A stretch of DNA of 64,000 bases. It comes from Symsagittifera roscoffensis. Taxonomy: Eukaryota > Xenacoelomorpha > Acoela > Convolutidae. Location of the stretch: positions 15,305,802-15,369,801 of the forward strand of contig NC_087064.1 in NCBI RefSeq assembly GCF_963678635.1. The letters are read 5' to 3'. Shown here in pieces: positions 11,880 through 24,700 of this stretch; the stretch's first letter is position 1, and the number at the start of each line of letters is the position of its first letter. A program made the position numbers and the translations under genes. The notes under the pieces were generated by a model, which saw only the letters and a program-made list of their open reading frames with translations, made no database searches and was not told the DNA's origin.

Positions 11880-12800
11880 TGTGACATTCGACCAGAATGG
11901 CCAAAATGCAATTTATGCAGGATTCGAATTTTGAGCAGGAAGCCTTCCGAGTTGATGATTTCGAAGGATTAGCGACGTTATTGGAACGTTTAGCCAAACG
12001 GTGAGGGCTAGAATATTCTAGTATTTTAAATTTTCAAAAATTCGAATGATGACGTCACATTTCTGAGAAATGCTGAAACGGCCATTTTAACAAAAAGCGA
12101 GTGAAAAACAGAACAACTTTTATCTGCGATTGCGGACAGTACGAAAATCGAGATTGGAGAACGAAAACGAACTACAGAATAGCAGAGAACGTTCAGAGTT
12201 GCAACTATTGTGCTGCTACAATAGTTGCAAGGCCGTTGCCAACAACGGTGAAGGGTGAGAACCAGCCTTCCGGATTAGCAAGAAATCAAGAGTAAGGAGC
12301 TTGATTCGGCGGATTCAAGAATCCGGAAGGGTCTCGGGACGGAAACTTTTATTAACTCACATAAACTTTTAGCATCCTGTCATGTCCTGACTTGAATTTA
12401 ACTGATATTTTGATTAGTTTTGACAAGGATGAGGTGCTAGGAGTTGGGGGAAAGGGTTGATCCATCTTCGATGGAGATGATGATTTTTATCTACTGAACA
12501 AAAACAATAGTAATATGATAAGTAGTAGCCCTGCTTTTAGGAGTGACCTCGTGGTCTGGGGATACTGAGACCCAGCCATGAGCTCACTATTTTTGCATGT
12601 AATTCAGTTAATTTGAGCGTTCTGGTCGAAGCCGGAGAACAGTAACGTTTTTGTCGACCCGATGTTGGAAAAGACCACCGAAAAGTACTGGCTTGGTAGA
12701 GACGGTGAAAAACATGCAAAGCTCTGTTTAGACGCTAGCCAGTCGTCTTAAGACTTAGTTTTGTTATCCGTCGATATGTATCTTCCGGGCGAATGTTACA
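11880..12800 (+). repeat. 5' LTR of element 1 (921 bp)
   Basis: Starts TGTGACATTC and ends GAATGTTACA, an imperfect terminal inverted repeat with TG...CA ends. The start is fixed by the match to 33,628, directly after the polypurine-like tract. The end is fixed by the match to the old LTR (11,668) and by the primer-binding site 12 bases on. It contains the folded module 12,266-12,330. There is no clear target-site duplication because the right-hand flank is missing. Confidence 0.88.
12266..12330 (+). repeat. Folded CCTTCCGG module in the LTR
   Basis: CCTTCCGGATT (12,266) is matched by its exact reverse complement AATCCGGAAGG (12,320). Inside are AATCAAG...CTTGATT and GGATTC-AA-GAATCC, the latter overlapping the outer arm, so two alternative folds are possible. 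The same design with changed bases appears at 11,131-11,197, 12,954-13,020, 13,563-13,633, 14,042-14,110 and 14,617-14,676. Confidence 0.6.
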
Positions 12801-12812
12801 TGTATGTTTTTA

Positions 12813-12830
12813 TGGCGCTCCTGGGTGTTA
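12813..12830 (+). promoter_or_regulatory. Candidate primer-binding site, element 1
   Basis: TGGCGCTCCTGGGTG begins 12 bases after the LTR end. The same 15 bases, at nearly the same distance (11 bases) from the LTR, occur in element 2 on the other strand, though the surrounding leaders differ. TGG is the complement of a tRNA CCA end. The complementary tRNA would have G as discriminator base; I could not assign it. Confidence 0.65.
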
Positions 12831-15768
12831 TTCTTTCATAACATCATGACCGGCGGAACCGTTAACGAGCACTCCGCGCCGAGCGGATGCTCACATTAAC
12901 GCCCTTAATAGGCCTAAACTGCCGGGGCGGAAGGGTAGTTCGGAACGCGGAAGCCTTCCGGATTACCGTGAATAGTTTTTTAACCTAGTTAAGACCGAAA
13001 ATTCACGAACCAGGAAGGGTGGGGGGAATCATGAACCCCTCATCCCCTGAGTGGTTGGTGACCAAAAACACTTAAAGATATAAGTAAAACCAAACAAAAA
13101 GTAGTATAGTACCCAAGAAAAACAAAAAACATAAAAAATAACCGAAAAAACCAAAAACAGTAAAAAAGTAAAAAATCAGTAGAAATCATCCCCCCAGACA
13201 AGATGTGATTCAACCCCCCCGTTTGTTGTTGATAGATATATTGTTGTTACAGGCATTTATATCAGTCAGGATCGTTACGATCAGTTTTGAAGCCCGTTTG
13301 TGAGGCTTGTACTGTAGGGTTATTTGAGCATTTAAGCACGTTAATGATAAATTGCGCTCAATCCGGAAGGGTCAGCTGATTTGCGCTCAATTCGGAAGGG
13401 TCCTGGGTGAAGACCGATCCGGCAAGCAGCACAAGGAGCAACAAGAAGGGGCTCAACGACAACAACAATCGACTGTTGGGTATCGTTAACAAGTTTTGTA
13501 TCCCTTTAGGTACAAAAAGTAAGATAGTAATCTGTGGGGGGCTCGACAGTGCTGCACTGTAGTGACCCTTCACCGAACTGCGAATATCCGAGTTAAGCAC
13601 CTTAATTCGGATAATAAACGAACCCGGAGGGGTATAGTATTACTAATATTATTATTTATATAGCCTATATTAATAGTCTTATATCGTTTTTCAGTGAAAA
13701 ACAACGAAAACAGACCAGTTTTTAGGGTCAAAATAGCGATATTTTGATCCCCCCACAAGTCGCGATTTTTGAGATATCGATATTTTTGAAACGGAAAAAA
13801 GCGCTAAGTTAGTGTGTTACATCGTAACTGCACTACTGTAAAAAGTAGAACCGGTTAACTTTAGTTCGGAAGTGGTTGGAACTAGTTTGGTACAAAAAAC
13901 CAAATTTTCCCATTTTTTGATAGTAAGAAACACTATAAAATCAGAAAATTTTTTGAAATCTTTGAGTTAGGACAGTAAAAATAGTTCATCGGACAACGTC
14001 CACTAGTGAATCTACGAGTTTTAAAACCCGCTACCCGAAAGCCTTCCGGGTTGCAGAGAAATCGAACATAACGCGTTTGATTTGGGGGATTCATCAATCC
14101 GGAGGGGTCCAGGTAGCATAGTTTTTCGCAAATTTTTTCTACAAAAGCGTTTTAGATCGGGTCTTTTGCATTGAACTAGAAGAGTATAGGCCTTCTGAAT
14201 TCAGATCAATAATTTTTAGGTCGAAAGGACCAGATTTGCGGAAAAAGTTAGGCGGAACCTATAAGAGAGAAAATTTTTGAGTTTGGAAAAAAGACGTTTT
14301 GGTTAATAACTTTGGAACTACAGAGCATATCGAGTCAATCTTGGTACCATTAGATCAGAAATTAGCTGAACTTACTAGTAGGAAAGAGAATTACTCGAAA
14401 AAGCGAGCGAGAAAATTTTTTGAGATTGTTTTTAGCAAATTACACAAATCCGGAGGGGTACACCCTTCACGTTTTATAAATTTTTCTGAAAAACCCTTAT
14501 ACCCCTACCAAAAGTTGATAGCGATTGAACTAAGTAACTTAGGACAGTTCTAGACAAAAAGGGAGGGCTGAAGGCACAAGACAACCATAATAGAGTCGAA
14601 ATTAGGCAAGTGATAAGACCCTTCACCGTTAGTGTGAATTGTCAAATAAGTGCCTTAACTTCAATCCGGAGGGGTCTAGGAAAGGACCCTATACCCTTCC
14701 CAGTTAATTCAAACAGCATAAAAGCAACGCAGAACGTATCCGGAGGGGTATAAGCTGAAATTAAGAAAACTACAAAAAGCTACTTTGACAGAGCTAAGGG
14801 CTCCCAATCCGGAGGGGTCGAAATTTTTCAAAGTCAGAGGGGTCCGAATCCGGAGGGGTCTACTTTCCACAAAACCGGAGGGGTCCGAATCCGGAGGGGT
14901 CTTATAGTTGCTAATTCCGAGGGGTCCCAATCCGGAGGGGTCTATATTCTGACAGTCCGGAAGGGTCCTATTTGTACCAATCCGGAGGGGTATTATTTTA
15001 TTACGGACTTAGGTAAACGAAAGAAAGACTAAAAAGCGAGAGGTATTAGGTTATTAATAAACAGGCTAGGTATCAGTGACTGCACTGGTAACTTGCCTTT
15101 CAAAAAGAACCAGACTAATACAAAACAGATCCGAACTCGGATATTCGCGACACTAAGTCTAAATTAGAAAGAGCGTGACTCATTGGTGTGGATTGAAACA
15201 TAATACGTTTTTGGGAAAAGTGACTGCCCTGAGGATTTTAGTAGGTCTAGCTCGGGCAGTCCGAAGGCAGATAGGTAACACAATACTCGGTGGGTGCAAT
15301 ATACGCCCACTTGAGAAAATTACTGCCTTCAAAGTTTTGTCTGTTTGGTGCAGCACCAAGCAGGGAAAGCTTTTTCTTTAAAAGACAGGTTCGACTATTG
15401 TACTGCGACCAACTAAGAGTACAAGACACATACGTTTTTTTATATATACATTCATATTGTGTCAATATATATTTTTTGTTTTTGATTTTAAATCAACCTA
15501 AACTGTGCTTGATTGGGTAGTGACTACACTATCTTTTAAATTGACTGATAACATCATATTGTGCTAGTTTCCAGATCTTTGGACCGATAATCGGCTAGTG
15601 TGAATAAATTTTATACAAACTGTACTCTGACAACATACAGGGATTCGTGGTCACTATTTAATAGAATCTGGTGAAATTTATTGTGTTGTGTCATTATTAT
15701 TGTTAATAAAACTATAAGGTCTCTAGCAATTGAGTCAAGAGTAGGCATAGGAAAGTGACAAATAAAGA
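12831..15768 (+). other. Leader of element 1 with TCCGGAGGGGTC repeats
   Basis: About 2.9 kb between the primer-binding site and the Gag-Pol start, without a convincing ORF. It carries four of the folded CCTTCCGG-type modules. At 14,730-15,000 lies a dense cluster of about ten copies of (A)ATCCGGAGGGGTC with small variations, plus single copies at 13,357, 13,393, 14,449 and 14,664. A packaging, dimerisation or internal-initiation role is possible, but the sequence does not show which. Confidence 0.7.
14735..14995 (+). repeat. Cluster of TCCGGAGGGGTC motifs
   Basis: About ten copies of the 12-14 base motif at uneven spacing (roughly 16-60 bases), sometimes in pairs such as AGAGGGGTCCGAATCCGGAGG. 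The uneven spacing shows it is not a simple minisatellite. Each copy is a possible 3' arm of the folded modules seen upstream (GACCCTTC...CCGGAGGGGTC). Confidence 0.75.
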
Positions 15769-18700
15769 ATGAGTTTAGACAAGTCAAGGATACCAAAACG
15801 AGGTAATAGCTCTAGGAAATTCATACCTGAAAAGCAAAGAAAAACGATGACCGACCCTTTTGTGGATTGGATCAAGCGAACCCGGTCCGATAAAGAGGGG
15901 ACGGTTTCAGGCAGAATGGTTGAAACGAGAAGTCAAAAGACCTCAGAAGAGCGAAGAGAACTGTTAGAAGTGGAGGTCAATACGGACCATACCATGAACG
16001 ACAACCAGGGAGTAAATGGACTGGAAGGGAGAGGCAGAAGGCTGGCGAGTGAATCTACTCCGGTAGAACAAGGCCATGATTTTGCCACTTCCACCGGGAC
16101 GTTGGATCGAGAGGAGATGTCGGAACTGTCCGACATCTCAACTGAAGTAACGGCAACTAGAAGATCTCCGACAGACAACACTATGATGGCAAGCGGAACT
16201 GGAAAACAAACAACCTCATCATCGTTCTCAGAAAGAATGAAGAACACCTTCGGAAACATCTTTCCATTCAGCATGGGAGGAGGAGCAGGAAACGATGGGG
16301 AGTCCCAGGAGGAAGAGGATGAAGAGGAGCAAGGGGACTTTGGATCTCAAGTCAGTCTCAATAGTTCGATCCAGGAGAGTGAGGCACACGTCGGAAGAGA
16401 GACTGGAACCATGGATAAATTTGGTGTAGTGACAACGATAAGCAAAGAGGCAAACACACCGGGCCAGTCCAAGGACTTCGCGATTAGGACAAGTTCGGAG
16501 CCACAACCTGAAGAGAGTAGAACCAGAGGGCTTGGCAACGCGTTAGCGGATCCTGAAATAGATAATGATAAAACGTCAAGACAGAGAGTCAAGGCCCGGA
16601 TCTCTACCAGCACGAAGCTACCTGGGACCGACAGAGTTACACCACCACTAGTGACGCCACTCATGGATAACGGGGCAGCACTAGAGGAAGCCTTAAACAA
16701 CATAGTGGGCAGTTTAGGAGAACAAAATGAACATATGTCGATAAGGATGAGTGAACTGGAAAGAGCAGTTCACATTGAAAGAGAAAGTCTGCGGGAAGAA
16801 ATAAACCGCAACAGACAAGAAGTTGGCAGAAGCGAAAAACGCTTGAGAGAAAGAACGGACGAACATATGACGAGGAACTTGTTGCGAATGACAAGAGAGG
16901 CGGAACAGAGGGAGTTACGCTTAAGAGCCGACATGGAGAAGTTAAGAATACAGCAAGAGCAGTCTCTTGGGTCTCTTGACATAAAGATAGACGCGATGAT
17001 GGAGAGGCGAACTCAGGCTATCATGGATAGGTTGGACGGGCTACTAAGCAGCAATAGTGGACCAAAAGAAGGAGAGCCGAACTCGGGAGGTCCCAGCAGG
17101 GAACCGAGGGTGAACTTCAATGAACATCAAAGGAGGAAGACGTATGGATCCACTAGAGGCAGGGGCAGTTCATCAGGCTATGCCACAAGGAGTAATACAG
17201 CATGGGGCCCGAACAGTAGAGCGAGTTCAACGGGGAACAGACAAACCTCGAACGAACGACCAACGCAAAGCACACATGCGACTGGGAGAAGCGATTCTGG
17301 CAACATGGGGCATACAAGCCCGAGGAGGAGTCACATGGGCCAAGCGGGAAACGCTCATGGTGATTCGGATTGCAGGGATGCACCGCACACAGAGCCTTCG
17401 ACAAGGTGTGAGGACACTCAAGCGGGACACTCAAGGGATGCTACGGCAATGGCCACAGCATTTGAACCCCTGAACAGGTCTTTGGAGACATTCCTGACGC
17501 GGTTATCTAGAACCAATGAACGCAGTGAAAAGTCCAGAAGAGTCTTTAAGAAGCCAAGATGCTACAAGGACGAATCTGATGGCTGTATTGATACCTGGAT
17601 AGAGGTAATGAAGCTGCATTTCGAGGAAGAGGACTTGTCGGAGAGACATGAATGCAGCGCGCTCACCAGCAACTTAGAAGGGACAGCCCTGAACTGTGTC
17701 ATGGCTAAGAAACAGTATCAACGTGACACTGCTGAGAAAATCTTCGAAATCTTGTTAAACCGTTTCGGATCAGGGGTGCAGGGGCACCAGGCGATGATGC
17801 GCTTCGAGAAACGGATGCAACGAGAAGATGAAACAATAGACAAGTTTCTCGATGATTTGGAAATGCTGAGAAGACGCAGCCAACCGGATGAGTCAAACCG
17901 AAGGATGAACCTGGCCGTAGCCTCAAAATTCATCGATGGTGTGAAAAATGATGAACTTCGTACGATGCTAGCAACGCATTACACACCACTATCAACTAAT
18001 GCGCCAACACCGGAGGAGTTGAGGCTCAAATCAAAAGAGTATCTTTTGTTGAAACCTCCTTCGAGATCTGGATATTACAAGAACAATTATGGCAATTTTA
18101 ACAACGGACCAGCAAACCAAGGGAACAATTGGTACAAACCGAGGGATGATATGGACAAGAGACGTTCTTGTGCTAATTGCAGTTCAACAGACCATCATGT
18201 GTCAGCATGCCCAGCTTACAAACAAGGCATGAAAGCAATAGGCTTTAGCCTCGAGGACGAAGATGCGTCAGAGTTGGATCATGAGGATTTCATGAGAGGA
18301 GTAATTGCGAAATTTGGCCCGAGGTGTTTCTTTTGTAACTTGGAAGGTCATTTTAAATCAGATTGTCCGCAATTCTGGGATGCAGTGGCAGACATTAAGC
18401 ATCCAAGGCATGAAGAAGCTTTGTCAGGAGTGAAAGCAAGCAAGGCTCGACTTTTGAGCGAAGCAGAGGCACGCAGGAAGGACAAACCTCAAGAGCTGGC
18501 GGCAAAGAAAATGCAAGCAGTAACAGAAGAAGCACGTGAACCGGAACCAGCAACTGCGGCCGATGACTTCAAGATCGATTATAAGGCAGCCGCAAAGGAT
18601 GCTCTAAATAGAGTACAGCAGGAATTGGTGACGAAAGAGATCGAACAAAAAGTGAAACTTGAACTGGAAAATGAAAAGCTTCAGGAGCAACTGAATACCT

Positions 18701-21700
18701 TCGATGCAACGGAGTTCGAAGAGACAAAAACACCAAGCAGTTTAGATATGAAACTTAAAGTGATCTCCGGTAAGAGGTTCGGCATGGCGCCGCAGGGAAA
18801 GAAGATACAGTCGATAATCTCAGTGGCTGGACACCAGGTAATAAGAAATTTGAGTGAACCATCAGAGTTCACTTTAATGCATTTGGACACATATGCAGAT
18901 TATCTGAGGCAGGTGGAGCCACGCACTGAGTCGAGAGCTGTGCGAGCACTACTAACGACGGGTGGCCCTCGCATGAAGAAACTTCATGGACGCTACTTGG
19001 AGGTCTATGGGCCGTATCAAATAATGCTGAACGTGGATGGAATCAGCATCTACACCAGGACTTACATAACAACAGATGATGACCAAATGGGGCAGATCTA
19101 TTTGGGTGAAGAGGAACTCAAAGTCCGCAGGATAGGCCATGACGCCATGATGGAACAAGACGCGGTACATATTGGATATGAAGCAGATGTGACAGCACAC
19201 CTGCTTGACACCAATGGAACAAAAATCGGAGTCACAGGGCTTCTGGACACAGGTGCGGTGGTGAGTGTGATGCCGATAAAAACCTGGGAAAGAATGGGCT
19301 TCACGCGGGAAGATCTGATTCCTACGAATCTCCGACTAGCCGCTGCAAATCGAGGAGCTATCTACGTAGCCGGAAGAACACCGGTAACGGTCCTTCACAT
19401 GGGAGGACGGAACCTTTGGATGAGCTTCCTGGTGGTAGAGAATCTGGACGACGCCGACCAATTCATCTTGGGCAGAGATTTTGTCAGGAACTTTGACGTG
19501 ATGATTGACTTGAACAACGGTCTAATACGGATTAGAAACCCGGACCGAAAGTATGTTAAGAGACCAATTAATAGGATAATAACAGACGAGAATAAGGTAC
19601 CAGTTTTTTTGGATAGAAAAGTAAAATTACAACCAGGACAAGCTGTAGTAGCGATTTTTAGAATGAGAAATTTAAATTCGTTAAGTGATAGTAAACAGGT
19701 TTGCTTAGTACCGAATCCAAATAGTCAGAGTTCGGTGATTTTAGGCCGGAGCTTCTCGGTAACGCGAAACGGACTGTGTGTCAGTGTGTTGTTGAACACA
19801 CTGGACACCACGGTTTCAATCCAGCGTGGAAAGAAGCTTGGTTACGCATTGCCGATGAGGACCGACTATGAAGAGACACAAAACTTGAAGACATATAGTG
19901 TGAAAGACTGTCCTTATCATGCCAATAAAGATAAAATTTTAAAGAGGATTGATGAATTAAAATCTATTCGTAAATTGTTTTCAATGAAATCCGAAACGGA
20001 CGACGGCTTATCAAGTTGCTCGAATTTTCCGGAACGCCCCTCGTCATATGAACTAGATTCTGACAAACCGGTTTTGCCAGAAATAGAACATTTAAAAGGA
20101 AAAATAGGTGAGGGAGATTTTGAAAAATTGCGGGACCTCCTAGATCGGAACGCCGAAGTATTTTCAAAACATAAGGCGGACATCGGTTGCTGTAATTTCG
20201 TCGAACACGAAATCGAACTAGAAGAGGGCGCCGTTCCCCATAGGGAAGGCGCAAGGCGAATGACGCCACATAAATCGGAAGCGTGCCGAGCGGAAATAGA
20301 AATGTTGCTCGAATACGACATGATAGAACCCTCGAAATCGCCGTGGGCTTGCGGGGTAGTCATGGCGAAAAAGAAAGGGGGGCAGCTTAGATTTTGTTGC
20401 GACTTTCGTTACTTGAACGCGGTAACGATTAAAGATGCGTACCCGATACCGCGAATAGACGAGAGCCTATCCAAACTTGGTGATGCAAAGTTCTTCACCA
20501 CATTGGACTTGGGTTCTGCCTTCTGGCAGGTTCCTCTGCGAAAGAAGGACAGGGAGAAAACCGGATTCGCGTGCGAATTGGGGTTGTACCAGTGGAAGAG
20601 GATGCCCTTCGGCTTGTGCAATGCAACAGCAACTTTTCAAAGGCTGATGGCTCAGGCTTTGACAGGAGTGACCAAAAAGTACGGGAATCTCTTGATGTGC
20701 TACGTGGATGACGTAGTCATAGCGACACCAACCCTGGAGGATCACATTGATCGACTCGATGAGGTCTTCGGATGTATGAAAAGAGCAGGATTGAAATGCA
20801 AACCATCGAAATGTGAAATCCTTAGGGATTCGATCAAGTACCTGGGAAGAATGGTGGACAGGCATGGTGTGAGGCCAGATCCAGAAGCAGTAGAGGCTGT
20901 GCTGACATGGAAAGCTCCTAGAACGGACACACAGCTCATGAGCTTCCTAGGGTTTGCCAATTACTACCGAGAATTCATAAAAGGATACGCGGACAAGGTG
21001 TACCCGATGCAGAAGCTGATGCGCAACAAAGGGAAAAAGTTCGAATGGAACGATGAGGCACAAGTTGCTTTCGAGAACATAAAGCGGGAACTGTGCGAAG
21101 CGCCAGTGCTGGGCATGCCTACAGAAAACGGCATGTATGTTCTTGACACAGACGCATCGGTGGTGGCCATCTCAGGAATATTGCATCAAGAGCAAGAATG
21201 GAACGGAAGAACAGTTCTCCGTCCCATTGCATACGGCAGCAAAGTCTTGAGTGACACAGAGATGAAATATGGCGCACCAAAAGCAGAAATGTTTGCAGTA
21301 GTTACCTTCGTGGAGAAGTACCGTGCATACTTGGGGAGCGCTCCCTTCAAGTTACGCGTGGACAACAGAGCGTTATCCTGGTTGAAGACCTACTCGATGG
21401 ATCAGAGTTATATTGGTAGAAGGATAGTAAGACTGGATGGCTACCATATGATAATCGAACACAGGATGCGTGATAAACATCAGAATGCTGACAGTCTCAG
21501 CAAGAAAACTGAGTTCTATGAAAGATTGGAGCAGAAGCAAGCCAATCAGGCGGAAGTAAAGGAGGGATTCTCGTTTCTGGACAAAGAAACTTATGAAGCG
21601 CTTCCCTTAACGAGATGGTTGGATAAGTCTGGACATCCAATTCCGGGGCATCCTGAGTTACCTGTAGAGAAAGCAGCCGAGATAAAGATCCTGTCAAGGG

Positions 21701-24700
21701 AGGACCCGGTCCCCTTGGATTTGTTGCTGCGCTCGAACCTGGTCCAGCAAGAACTCTCTCGCATGAATATAAACAGCCTCTCATTATTGGATAAAACGGT
21801 GCAAGTCACACCACAAGTGATGCGGATACTGGGTGGATTGTTAGAAAGAGAAGTGACCAGAGATGACCCCGAGTGGACAGCAGCAGTGGCATCGCTAACA
21901 GTCAGTGAGAAGGTGAAGATCATGCCGTCCAGACAACAGCACGAAGAGAACAAGAGGGATTGTAGGACAATAGTTCAGCAACTAGTATCCTCAATACCCC
22001 AGGAGATTTTAACCAGTACTTCTTACGGACAGAAAGGACAGGAGAGCGGCAAGCAAAAGAAAACTGTCACCTTTGTAGATTGGGAAAAAGAGGGTGAAGA
22101 GGTAGAACAAAATCTGCTGCAAGACTATTTGTCCGGGGAGAAGGATGAGGAGAAAAACCAGCGATCACAAGATCAACACCCGGGACAAGGAAATTTGTCC
22201 GGGGAGTCCGAGATAGACGAGAAAATTCCTGATGAGAAACAGGACCTAGAGAACAAAGTTTTGTCCGGGGAGTTCAGATGGATGCGAAGGAAATACGGAC
22301 ATGATCTGGAGGAGCGTGCAGTCTCCAGCACAACACCTTCGACGGATGATAAGTCAGAAAGCTCGAGAATGAACACCTATTCAGACAGGGATTCGACCTC
22401 GGGATCAGAACTGTCAGAACTGGCGATACACACGCTACTAGTGGAAACTCGGGCGAGAAACCTGGACAGAGAGGTGTACCAGGATCCTGACAGTGATCGC
22501 TACCTAATACCAAGCGAAAGAGTCTTTGACAACGCAGCGGATGACTTAGAAACGATAGCGGTATCGAAACGTTCGATAAGCCTGTTGCCGCAGAAAGAGG
22601 TAGTCAGGACTGATCTTCAGCCGTTTCAACAAGAAACACAACCGTTGGCGAAGATTTGGTGCGTTAAGATGGAAGAAGACACACATCAGCCCAACGAGCT
22701 GAACAGTCAGATGAGAGTCATGAAGACGTACTTGAAGGTGAGATACAGACTCTCGGACCTTCTTAGGGCGCAGAGAAATGATCGCATGACAAGCAACCTA
22801 AAAAGGTGGATAGAAAACGGTGCACCTGACAAAGGTGACCTGGAAGAAGACAGCTATAGGATCCTGAGACAATACTTCATGCAGAAGGAGGGGAGATTAT
22901 ATCTGAACAAGGACGGGATCGTGGCTTGCAGGAGAAGAGAAGAAGACAAGGTCTTATACAAATATAACGCAATAGTGTTGCCGCAACTCTATCAGACAGA
23001 ACTATTATTCAGGTCGCATGATCAGATGGGCCATCAAGGGATCGACAAAGTGTATCAGAGGATCCTGAAGCGCTTTGAGTGGCCTGGGATGAAAAAGGCA
23101 TGCGAGAAATGGGTGACAGCATGTCTGTCATGCCAACAGGTCAAGGATCCTAGGAAGTTGCGATTTCCTTTACAATCAATTGAGTCGTCTGAATTCAACG
23201 AGGTGGTGCAGATAGATCACCAGAAGATATGCATGACAGACAGCGGTTACAACCAAGTCTTGGTCATGATAGATCACTTCACGAAGTATGCAGAGGCCGT
23301 GCCCTGCATAACTGCCTCGGCGGAAGAGACATGCGACCACCTGATCAATACGTGGATAGCAAGACACGGATGTCCAATGACGTTTCAATCGGACAATGGA
23401 ACGGCTTTCGTAGGCGAGCTTACGAAAGAGCTTATGAGACGGTCACAAGTCGCTCAGGCTCACTCCACGACATACCACCCTCAGACGAATGGCTTAGTGG
23501 AAAGACAGAATAGGACGTTAGTGTCGATGCTGAGGGTATATTGTTCCAGGTACATGACCGATTGGGACAGATACCTTCCACAGGTGATGGGAGCTTATAA
23601 TAGCACGCAACACTCCACCACTGGGGTCAGTCCACACATGATGCTGACGGGACACGAGAAGTCTTTACCCTTGACATTCTTCTACCCAGAATATGAGGGG
23701 AAGAAAACATCTCCACATGTTTACGTGAGGGATGTGATCAGACGTCAACAGGAGTTGAACGATTTGTGTAGACGAAATACTCAGCAAGCACAGGCAAGGC
23801 AGAGGAAAAGATTCGACAAGAAAGCAGCTGGTGCAAAAGCCTACTCGGTGGGAGACTACGTATGGGTATTTCAGAACGTTATACCACCGAAAGGAACAAA
23901 GAAGCTTCTAAAAAAGTGGAGGGGACCCTTCATGATTACAGAGGTGCACCAAGAGGGACGCTTTTATAGACTGAGTACTGGCCGAGCCGCCCACTACGAA
24001 AACATCAAGCCACACAATCCATCGACAGAAGACTGGTGTGTACCTGCAGACATGGAAGAAGGGGATTATCTAATGATGGATCCTGCTTGTGAGGTCAATG
24101 AAAAAGGCACCAGGCAGAAGAACGATGGAAACGAAATCGTAGAGGATGGTATAGATACACCGCTGGACCTGGATCCAAACGAACAGATCGAAGCGGACGA
24201 TGAGACCTTACCCTACGCAGAGGAAGATTGGCAGGATTCCGAACAGACAGAGATTCCCAAGAACATTGAACCAGATCTTCCGTTCACGATGCAGACTCGT
24301 CAGAAAGACGGGATGAGACCAAGAAAGAAATACAATCCTTACGGTGACGACTTTGTAGTGGATAGGTTAGATCTAAAGAAAATAGTGGAGGAAGTAGTGG
24401 GTTTAGAGGAAATAACCGTGTCACAAGACATTGACATAGTCGATGATCACAACGATGAGTGGGTTGACGACTGGTCGAAACCCGAGGTGGAGTTCGACGA
24501 TGAGCAACAGCAGTCAAATGAACAAGACCTGACGAACCTGCGTGTCTTAGAGTGGCTGAACGAAATGACATCAGACCCTGAAAAGACCAGCGTTACGATT
24601 CAAGACGTAGATCGCGAAAGCGCGAAATACATTAAGACCGAACGAGATGATCCTTCCTGGGCTGCCCAGGAAGGACAACTTCTCATTCCAGCTTCTAATC

